Part shown: in pieces, positions 55,710 through 64,000 of the stretch
Layout: every line of letters begins with the position of its first letter
How positions within the stretch are numbered: the first letter of the stretch is position 1
From: Sesamum alatum
Taxonomy: Eukaryota; Streptophyta; Magnoliopsida; Lamiales; Pedaliaceae
Direction of reading: 5' to 3'
Length of the DNA: 64,000 nucleotides
Assembly: GCA_034509735.1 (NCBI GenBank)
Contig: JACGWO010000010.1
Location: 1,488,001-1,552,000 of the forward strand
Made by a program: the position numbers and the translations under genes
The notes under the pieces: generated by a model
What the model was told of the DNA's origin: nothing
What the model saw: only the letters and a program-made list of their open reading frames with translations
Databases searched by the model: none

Positions 55710-56870
55710 CTTGGCAGGAACTTTTTCTTTTTCACCTCCAAGATCTCAAACCCAATCACCTCTTTACGTCAACCACCGCAGTTCCCAGTTCCACGATTCT
55801 CACACCAAAAGGAAGTTAGAAGAGCCAATAGCAGGGAAATTGAACGACGCCCGAAAGCTAAAACAGAGTTCCTACACACCAACTCTCAAAGATTCAAGAC
55901 CCGGGTCATCAAGAGTTAGCCCAGGAGACACAGCCAACAAGCTGTTAATCAGTTAAAGAATAGAAAAGCTTCTCAAGAACAGAGCCTCTCCCACTTGCAC
56001 CTCACTGATACACCCACCCTCTATATTTATTTTATCTTCTCAAACTACTATTAGCTTTGTTCCAAGTTCAGCATGAATTCTTGTGTTGTAGTTCAGAAAC
56101 AAAGTCCAAGAATCCACATTCCTCAACAAGATTTTCTTTCACCAATGAAAGATGGAGAGACCTGTCAAAGCCAACATGAACCTCGGTGTGAGTGGAGGAG
56201 CACCACTAAAATTTCAGACAAGAAGCATCAACTATTTTTGGAAGATACTGAAAACGCACTGGAACCAAAATATTTGCTCTCTGAAATGGCAGAAACTGGA
56301 ATTTCCCAAAACAATGCATGGACATGATAAAAAGGTACCAAAACCAAGAAAAACAAAAACAGTAGTAAAACCAGCAATAATATTAATATTAAGAGATTAA
56401 GCAGAAGCCAAATGCAGACAGACAGCAAATCTTTAACCAAATTACCATGAATGTTCAGAAGAGAAAAGCAGAAGTAAGAAACTCGAACCTTGGTATTCTT
56501 CACAACTCATACAAGATTAAAAGACTTGAAGACCAACAACTCCCATGCAAATCAAGGCAATCGAATCAGGCAAACCCCTTAAAGAATCAAAGAATCAACG
56601 GGGAGCAAAACAGTGCAGATACAGTGTAAGAACACTACCCAAATTCTATGACTTTGAGGAACAAACACAACCAGAAAGAGATCAGCCCAACAAAAGAGAA
56701 AAATCAAAGCATCAAAAAGTAGACTTGTCTCTAATCTTTGCCAGCCACCATAGCAACATCATGTTCTCGCAAAAAGCCAAGATGATGAGAATGTTCCCAC
56801 ACTCTATCTCTTGAGAATCAGCACCACCGCCCCCACCACCGCTCCCCTTTTTTCCTCCCCCCACACTCCA
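55710..56870 (-). other. Probable 5' UTR/leader-intron region of NPY
   Basis: No protein-coding gene is visible here. The sequence is less AT-rich than the intergenic DNA beyond it and carries gene-strand CT/GT-rich patches, fitting a transcribed leader between the candidate TATA box and the ATG. I could not place leader splice sites with confidence. Confidence 0.35.
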
Positions 56871-56879
56871 CTTTTTATA
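56871..56879 (-). promoter_or_regulatory. Candidate distal TATA box of the NPY gene
   Basis: On the minus strand the sequence reads GGTATAAAAAGTGG, a good TATA box, followed by a G-rich/purine-rich leader-like stretch. It lies 1.16 kb upstream of the NPY ATG, so if used it implies a long 5' UTR, probably interrupted by a leader intron. A weaker AT-rich alternative lies near 56020-56035. Confidence 0.4.
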
Positions 56880-56880
56880 C

Positions 56881-57485
56881 CATGAATCAAAATGACCATT
56901 TTCCCACACAAATCTAAATAATATTGCTAAAAGTGATCAAACACATTATTTTTTTTCTTTCAGCTGTAACTGTAAAGTGGGATGGACCCCTCAATCTTTT
57001 TCAATCAATAAATATAAAAAGTCTACAGTTTTAGGCACGCCAAGCTGACACTGTTGCCCCCCTTCATCATATACAATACAACCCCTTTTTTTTTTTTTTT
57101 TAATTTTCTTAGTAAGAAAATGACTCATCCATCTTTTTTCTCTCGTACTTCGATAATAATGGCATCCAACTCCTACCCAGACCTTTTTTAGTGAAGAAAT
57201 ATGATTGTAAAGATCGCATTTTTGCTGCTGAAATTCGTCAAGTAATACAAGAATCATATGGGGGATCACATGGGCCACTCATGACTACTGCTCGCTTTGG
57301 AGTTTGTACTCAAATCCTCAATCAGAATCCCACTTTATGTGCTGGTTCTTGCTTAATTGCATGTAGTGTGCTAATCTCCATTATCATTGCTTCTTAATAA
57401 CCATCTTAATAATTTCAACTTTTAAGACAAAACTTCAACAGTTGGACTTCCGCCGGCCATTACAAATACTTTGATGGGATTCTTG

Positions 57486-57518
<33 letters not shown>

Positions 57519-58116
57519 ATGAAGGGCTTCATCTTTAATACTTTTCAAGAACATTATTAGTTTAGAAGTACGCAGGTAATGATTCTTGTCACTATATTTG
57601 TGAACTAAAATCAAATCATAATGTATTAAGTGGAGTTGATGAGATTCTAACCATCAAGAATGAAAAGAAAAGGTTGAAGGACATTATTGCGACAAGTGGA
57701 AATGAATTTAAGAAGTTTAATTATCTCCGACTTTGAGTATTGAAGTTGTAAGAGTTTATCGTTAATTTTGTACTTGTACAGAATATCTAGTCGTACGATA
57801 TTTTCTTGAGGATGATATCTTAGTATTTTTCTCAGATAAATAATCTTGAAGGGAAAAAATATCATTCTTGAAACAAGCTACAAGTTTAGTAATGATATTT
57901 CAATTTAGTAGTTTAAGTTGAAATCGGTCGAATAAGTTTGAGGTCATGTGTTCAAGTCCCACTCAATCTGGAGTATTTGTCTGTAAGTTTATTGTAATTT
58001 ATTTATTAATTTATTGGAATATGAATTTATCGATCGAATTGATGGATTGATCGCAATATCACCATAATTAATAATTAAAAGATCATAATGATACTTGTTC
58101 AATCTACATAATATCA
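56881..58116. other. NPY upstream and intergenic DNA
   Basis: AT-rich with a TA microsatellite at 57489-57516 and a SINE-like scrap at 57905-58020. An open frame at 57191-57397 lacks an early ATG and any family feature. Confidence 0.45.
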
Positions 58117-58124
58117 CCAAGAAT

Positions 58125-58230
58125 CTATGATGTATGGACACGGACACGGTAATATGGACACGATATGACATGTACATGGCAACGCAATTTTTTTTTAAAA
58201 ATTAGGACACAACACGACACTGACACGGCT

Positions 58231-58267
<37 letters not shown>

Positions 58268-58749
58268 TCTAAGTTTATCCGTCATGCAATATGAAAAATA
58301 TCAAGATAATATATAAAATTAGCTTATATCTAATTTTTTTAATCAAAATACATGACTTAAAAAATATATATAACCAGTTTATATTAAAAAGTACGCAAGG
58401 AAAAAAATTCTAATCAATCAAATTAGTTTAATTATCATGACCATCTCTCGATTTTTTGGTAATTTAATCCCAAAAATTTTAATTGAGAGAAGTAAATTAT
58501 TTTTTTTTCTTTTTTATTTTGCCCAAAACTTTTTTTTATATAAAAAATGAAAGACAATCCAATTTGTTTTAAAATTAAAAAAAAAATCCTAAATGTGTCC
58601 AAACATGTCAGACACGCCAACAGGCGTGTCCGACGCCGTGTTCTTATTTTTATTTTATATTTTCGGACACGCTTGTGTCGTGTGCAAAGCGTTTCTGACA
58701 CGTATTCGACACTACACAGAGTATTTTTCGAAGTATCCGTGTATTATAG
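58125..58749. mobile_element. hAT-like non-autonomous element, ~625 bp
   Basis: Both ends are rich in GACACG/CGTGTC subterminal repeats (58135-58225 and 58595-58735). The ends CTATGATGTATGG and (reverse) CTATAATACACGG are similar. Flanking 8-mers CCAAGAAT (58117-58124) and CCAAAAAC (58750-58757) match at 6 of 8. This fits an old hAT insertion. The centre holds a TA microsatellite. Confidence 0.6.
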
Positions 58750-59521
58750 CCAAAAACTTAATATAACTTACAAAAATTGACAACGATTCAATAAATCAGA
58801 AAACACATAATTAATTAACAAATATGTATGATAAACATACAAAAAAATTGTATCTATATGTAAACATAAAAATAAATTATTTGAAAATAAACTTGAAACT
58901 CCTTGGACCCCTTGGTTATGATGCCATGCTCAAATTCCATAGAAGATTGTTTTTATTTAATAATAATAATTTTTGGTATGAGTATGACCATATAATATAA
59001 ATATATATATATTCTCCTCCTTTCTGCACATCTCCCTAATAATGTGCAGCTCGAGTTAATTAAATACTGTGCCAGTGTGAAAAGATTCTCGAGAATCAAT
59101 GTAAATTAATCTCAACTCACCACTGTTTAATTCACCTGCTGCTAATTTATTTATTTTATTTTTCCCAAGGATCTCTGCATTCTATAAATTAACCTCACAT
59201 AAATTTGCAATAATCTTCTGAAGATACCCTCACGAGAATTTGTCGGTTTTTCTTTGTTTTTTTTTTATTAATTTTAATTTTGTCAAAGCCTGCTACGAGT
59301 TTGCTTGAACTTGTTGTGTTTGGAGTTTGACTTAAAATATTATTTGTCTACTTATAGAAATATAGTTTCAGGAAAAAGAACTAAAATATTATATATTCAG
59401 ACAGGATTCATCAACGAGTATATATATTGTTTGGAATATTAGTTGTCGTTTAATTAGACTTTAAGAACTATTTTTTCAAGAAATTTAAAAATAAAAATGT
59501 TATACCAATACATAAATATAA

Positions 59522-59932
59522 GGGTAAATTACAGCTACCTCTCATGAGGTTTGACATAATTACAAATGCCCTCTCGTTGTTTGAAAAATTACAAATATCC
59601 CATAAAATTTGTAACCGTCTAACAAATAATCAATTTTTATGGGTGAACTGATCAAAATGCCCTTATGCATTTTTAATTTTTTAAATTTTTTTAAATTTTT
59701 TGGACTACAATGCACAGAGAAATTTCTTAAGTTTTTTACATAGATGAGTTAATAATGCAATTTGCCTTGGCTGATTTTTCTACAATTTAACAAAAAATTC
59801 AAGGGCAAAAATGGTCAATTTCAAGCTTTTGGTTGAAGATTACAAACCCCAGGTGGTATTTATAATTTTTCAAATAACGAAAAGGTATTTATAATTATGA
59901 CAAATTTTAGGGAAGGTAGATATAATTTACCC
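59522..59932. mobile_element. MULE-type MITE, 411 bp (family A, copy 1)
   Basis: Ends GGGTAAATTACAGCTACC and (reverse) GGGTAAATTATATCTACC. A perfect 9 bp duplication, TAAATATAA, at 59513-59521 and 59933-59941. Internal landmarks shared with 33539-33970 and 26713-27053: CTGATCAAAATGCCC, TTTTTGGACTACAATGC and CTTGGCTGATTTTTCTA. Confidence 0.9.
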
Positions 59933-59941
59933 TAAATATAA

Positions 59942-61084
59942 ATGATTTTTTTCACTTACAGTAGGTCACAATCAAAGAAATAATTCAAGCTTAGCGGACA
60001 ACTATGGTGCGAACCCTTTCAACACGTCCGATTGTTCCTTGGGGGACAACTAGCGACTTGAGTTTAAGAGTTTTTACGAAAGGTGTTAGGTTTAATTTAA
60101 ACATGAGCGAGTGTGTTTAAAAAAAAAAAAAAAAATCCCAACACGGTTTCTTTGAATTATTTTGAAGGTGGAACTTTTGACAAATAAATGTTATTTTATT
60201 CGCCAATCTAAGATTTCAATGGTAATTTTTTGTAGTTAAAAGTTAAATGTGCATGGTAAAAATGGTGTTATAATTTGGAATATAAGTCGTTATATAATTC
60301 AATCATGAGGGAGACAAGAATTGGGTAGGTTCGTGGACGGTTCAAGACATTGATATCGAGTATCTTACCCGCCGCGCCGGTAGGCGGTGGCTAATTCTCC
60401 ATTTCAAGAAAAGGAGTCAATTTCAAAGTCACTTGTGTTTGGTTCTCTATGTGTACTTTGACCAACCTTTCAACATTTCCCAGTTCCATATTCTATCACT
60501 TCCTAGATCTACGATCTTCTAGTTCATCGGGCAAAATTAAGGCTTTATGATTCTAAAGTCATGAGTTCGAATTCGACCAATATATAAGATGTTATTCTAT
60601 TTTAATAATAAATATTATTAAATAATTAAATATAATTATTTAATATTGATAATTAGTATATGACTATTATATTTGTCGTTATTAGATGTATACCTAGCAT
60701 GGATGGTTGTAATTAATTTATTCAAAAAAATAATAGCTTATCTCTTTCAGTCCAAAAATAAATATGCGATCTTGTTAAATTAACAATTATTTTCATACCC
60801 ATTAAGCGTATTCTAAATTTCAATTATATTCATAACAGCTTGTTGGAAATGAATATTCAATTAATTTTTATTCATATTTTACTGTTGCGATCTTGTTGAA
60901 TTAAACAATTATTTTCATACCCACTAAGTATATTTTGAAATTCAATTATAATAGTTCGTTGAAAATGAATATTCAATGGATTTATTCAAATTCTTTGGCT
61001 AAATTATACAAAAAAAGGTTTGCTTTACCAGTTCTTGCCCAAGTAATATAATTTGCTGCCCAGCGATGGTGGGAGCACTAATGC

Positions 61085-61115
<31 letters not shown>

Positions 61116-61620
61116 TGATCTCTGATCTAAAATAGTAATTCACGCTTTTTACATAAAGTAAAAAGATAGGGGAAAATAATAGTTTTAAAACTAGGGGTTT
61201 GTCAGGCATTGCAGTGAAACACGACAATTGCAAGCGTGCGTGTTTGGGTTCCGCATCTACTAATATATTATTAAAAGAAAATAAAATTAAAAAGGCAGAC
61301 AAAGAATTGAATTCTGAATTGGACAAAACTCTCCAAATAATAATAATTTTGGGCGTGGTCATGAGATGTTGTTATGAGCATCAAATATTAGAGCAGAAAA
61401 TGTCGTTTGACATTGTCTGAAGGAATATGCCAACATATGCTTTCCACATGCAATGCAATGCAAAAATAATTATTATACTTTTTCTTGAATTCAGATGCTC
61501 TCATCAATGTTAAAAAGCTCAATCAAGATTTCTCTGTATATTGTGGTCTATTTCATTGTTTGACATTTCATCTTATTTTTAATTAAAAAAAAATGATGTA
61601 TGAACATAATTTGTGAATAT
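59942..61620. other. Intergenic, no gene seen
   Basis: Besides the SINE at 60530-60765, there is a diverged direct repeat (TTAACAATTATTTTCATACC at about 60779 and AAACAATTATTTTCATACCC at about 60903), a GC hairpin GCCGCGCCGG...GGCGGTGGC near 60370, and a TA microsatellite at 61086-61114. Confidence 0.5.
60530..60765 (+). mobile_element. tRNA-derived SINE, diverged
   Basis: Contains a head with GAGTTCGAATTCGACC (box B-like), ATTTGTCGTTATTAGATG, ATGGATGGTTGTAATTAATT and a TCTCTTTCAGTCCAAAAA tail, in the order of the other SINE copies. Confidence 0.68.
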
Positions 61621-61625
61621 GATAG

Positions 61626-62117
61626 TGATTCGGGTCACTTCCCTCGATCTCGATTGTGCACCTTGCTGAGTACCTCTACGAGCGATTTGGTAGGCTCCCC
61701 ATCTAAATATCCTGAGAGGAAATAAGTACGTTAGGCTAGCCGGGCTCCCCCGGCGTAGATTTTCCGATGCTTAAGTCAGGCACTGGTCGAGATGGTAAAT
61801 TGGCGATTAGGTGGAATAGTGTGGTCGAATGTAATTTTATAACTTGCCATAAATGATGTAGGCTAGGTGTATTTATAGCACCAAATGTATGTACATGTCC
61901 GGTCTACATGACATCATCTCCAAACTTGAGTTGTCTCCTCATCAAGGGTCCAAATTTGAACACCTAGCGTCGGGTGCAGTTCGGGTCGCTGGTCCGAGTC
62001 GGGTCGCGTGATCCAAACCTATTGGACTGTGCACGGGTCCATGGCATTTTTGGTTATTTTGGCCATTTTCAGGGTCATTTAGCTCTTTTATTAATAAATT
62101 GGGTTACAGCCCCATCA
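61626..62117. mobile_element. Solo LTR of an LTR retrotransposon, 492 bp
   Basis: Starts TGATTCGGGTCAC and ends GCCCCATCA (TG...CA), with a perfect 5 bp duplication, GATAG, at 61621-61625 and 62118-62122. It is GC-richer than its surroundings and has a TATA-like TATTTATAGC at about 61869. No internal gag/pol and no second LTR adjoin, so this is a solo LTR left by recombination between the two ends. Orientation was not determined. Confidence 0.85.
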
Positions 62118-62354
62118 GATAGTAAAATGAAACGATAGTAGTTGATGTAGTAATCTTTTGTTTTAAAAAAAAAAAAATAGAATATATTTGAAATATATTC
62201 CTATGAGAAATGTATATTTGAATGAGAAATATCTCTTGAAATAAAATCTGGCGAATTTTTTTAACAAGCAAGCACAACCTTGAGTCACTTCGTCGTATGC
62301 TGGAAATTGACAAATGGATGTGCCGCGCCAACTTTTCCAAGCCGTAATCAAAGA

Positions 62355-62527
62355 TTTTAGTTCGAATCAGATGTGACCATGTTTATTTAATTTTATGATA
62401 AATAATATTATATTTGTTATATAATTAATTATTCTCTTTAAGTTATAAATCAACAAGTATAATTTAATACTTATCATGCCATTTATTTGTGGCGTAGTTG
62501 AGCCCCAATTAGATTTAGCGATTTATT
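62355..62527. mobile_element. Palindromic MITE (family P), strongly diverged
   Basis: Contains TTTTAGTTCGAATCAGATG at the left and inverted AATAATATTATATTTGTTAT / ACAAGTATAATTTAATACTT halves. Similarity to family P is visible but weak. Confidence 0.45.
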
Positions 62528-62818
62528 CCATAAAATAGTGAACAAACATATATCTTCATATAATTTATTTTTTTATATTAATGTGATGAGATTCATATTA
62601 TTTATTACTTTTATATTTTCTTAAACTAAACAGAGAAAAAGAAAAAAGGAAGATTTGTCCAAGTGGAGAAGAGATAGTTGGGTGCAAGACAAAAGGGAAA
62701 AGGACGTGAGATGTTAGATTCTTTATGGTGGGGATGGATCTTTTGTTTTCATTTTTCAAGACAACAAAAATATCAACAACTTAGGAACAATATATTTATA
62801 TCTTCCTTCAATTATTAA

Positions 62819-63149
62819 AGAAAAATTTTATTTTTGATTTTATATCTTAAGATTTTTTTTTATTTGATCATATTTATTGTATTTGTCTTACATTTAGTTA
62901 TATTTATTTAAATTTTTCTCAAATTTGGTCCCCAAACATAATTTTCTGTCAAATTGTTAACGGAAACGTCAACAATGACAAGGTCTTGCCCCAATAATAA
63001 ATGTGACGGCTCCGTTAACAATTTGACGAAAAATATTGTTTGGGATCAAATTAAAAAAAAAACAAATAAAATTAAATATAAAATAAATACAATAAATGAG
63101 ACTAAATAAAGAAAGAGCCTTAGATATGGAACAAAAAAGCGATTTTCCC
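62819..63149. mobile_element. MULE-type MITE, 331 bp, nearly full-length hairpin
   Basis: Two ~150 bp inverted arms, meeting around the GTTAACGGA...TCCGTTAAC motifs (62957-63020). A perfect 9 bp duplication, AATTATTAA, lies at 62810-62818 and 63150-63158. End sequences resemble those of 6876-7182. Single-stranded, most of the element would fold back. Confidence 0.88.
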
Positions 63150-63240
63150 AATTATTAATTTCACTGCATGTTATTTATTCGGCCCGTTATAATATGAGAC
63201 AGAGGGCTGATAATAATCCCTTGAAGCAAACGATGGGTTT

Positions 63241-63425
63241 ATGGGCCGTACCCGACTCCGAGTCCATTTTAAATTTGAATACATGGATCTGGGCTCAGTC
63301 TTTGGGCTGGACCTCCTTTTGAGATAACGGTATCACAGGTCAAAATCCAGTATACACTTTCAAGCCCCAGACCACCTGCAATACTAGTAGGTCTACTAAT
63401 GGGTCAATATTATTTAAGCCCAAAC
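63241..63425. promoter_or_regulatory. Cluster of site II-like motifs
   Basis: TGGGCC (about 63243), TGGGCT (about 63289 and 63305) and AGCCCA (about 63417) lie within 180 bp. Clusters of TGGGCY motifs are typical of plant housekeeping promoters bound by TCP factors. They sit 165-350 bp upstream of the candidate start at 63589. Confidence 0.4.
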
Positions 63426-63588
63426 CCATTATAATGAATCTAGACCATACTTAATATTAGGCCCGAACCTCGTATCCAGATCCAAACGCATTAAATTAAA
63501 ATAATTGGATCTGAACCGGATAAAATATCCGTTATTACCCGTTGTTACCCGATATATCTTCCCTAATTCTTCAGACTTCACTCATCGA

Positions 63589-64000
63589 ATGAAGATACCT
63601 ACCAGTCTACCACTCTTCTCGTCTCATCCCTGTATTAGTATCTCCGCCGGCGCCGACTCCTCCACCTCCGACTCCTCTGCCTCCTCCGACTCCTCTGACT
63701 CCTTCGTCGCCTCCGCCTCCAGAAAGAAGTAAGTGTATGTGAGTGTACGTGGGCCCACCTCAAGTCTCAAATTTGATGGGTTTTATCAACCTTTTACCAA
63801 TTTTTTTCGGCAATATTTCTTGCATCAGATTGAATCAGAACCATGGCTGCGATGTAATCCAGGCTCCACGAACTATACCTACTATTAATTCTTTTGTTTC
63901 TCCAGCTGTTTTTTGGTGTAAACTTCTTAGCTCCTTATCTCTCTCTCTTTTCCCTCTCAGTATTCGTCCGGCATTCTTGACGCCCTCGTGACCCTCCACC
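63589..64000 (+). CDS. 5' end of an unidentified gene, cut by the window edge
   Basis: The ATG at 63589 opens a Ser/Ala-rich N-terminus (FSSHPCISISAGADSSTSDS, then repeated SSDS) that runs to a strong donor site, GAA|GTAAGT at 63730, after about 47 codons. The composition, rich in Ser and Ala with few acidic residues at the start, would suit a plastid or mitochondrial transit peptide, although the later Asp-Ser repeats do not. The 250 bp upstream hold four TGGGCY/RGCCCA site II-like motifs. The remaining 270 bp look like the start of the first intron. I do not recognise the product. The gene call rests on the donor, promoter motifs and composition only. Confidence 0.35.

Noticed and set aside
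57191..57397. 68-codon frame between NPY and the hAT-like element
   Set aside because: It begins with GTG, the first ATG is 30 codons in, and I see no splice partners or family.

Overview
This is a stretch of plant nuclear DNA. The genes have many short GT-AG introns, the intergenic DNA is very AT-rich and full of small transposons, and every recognisable protein belongs to a flowering-plant family (class II LBD, HOOKLESS1, NPY/NPH3, chloroplast CK2 alpha, Qng1). The gene structures fit a eudicot. I cannot fix the species from the sequence alone. There is no sign of bacterial, viral or organellar DNA.

Five genes can be reconstructed exon by exon, all on the minus strand and all in frame from ATG to stop. 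They are: a class II LOB-domain transcription factor (11962-12707, 215 aa); a queuosine-salvage glycosidase of the Qng1/DUF2419 family (19691-23039, seven exons, 306 aa); a HOOKLESS1-like N-acetyltransferase (29016-30748, three exons, 419 aa); a casein kinase 2 alpha subunit with a plastid-type N-terminal extension (44478-50806, ten exons, 419 aa, one GC-AG intron); and a BTB-NPH3 protein of the NPY group (52872-55709, four exons, 610 aa). A sixth gene probably starts near 63589 on the plus strand and runs off the right edge. A 77-codon membrane ORF at 19076-19309 is possible but unproven.

Layout: 1-11960 is gene-free and packed with small elements (a 2.2 kb Mutator-like element with another element nested in it, two CACTA miniatures, MULE-type MITEs, tRNA-derived SINEs). 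The LBD gene follows, then a MITE-rich gap, Qng1, another gap, HLS1, a long nearly featureless AT-rich gap with SINEs and a local duplication (30.8-44.4 kb), then CK2 alpha and NPY. The last 8 kb hold a hAT-like element, MULE MITEs, a solo LTR and the edge gene. The genes do not form an operon or an evident shared pathway; HLS1 and NPY both belong to hormone-linked development, Qng1 to tRNA modification and CK2 alpha to plastid signalling.

The most useful part of the hunt is the mobile-element record. At least fifteen insertions can be delimited to the base or nearly so by matching target-site duplications (8 bp hAT, 9-10 bp Mutator-type, 3 bp CACTA, 5 bp LTR). One is an 820 bp hAT element with an exact 8 bp duplication inside an intron of the CK2 alpha gene. 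I found no clear novel gene system. The best candidates for follow-up are the intronic hAT element with its three consecutive hairpins, the GC-AG intron, the palindromic MITE family with seven copies, and the orphan coding-like fragments.
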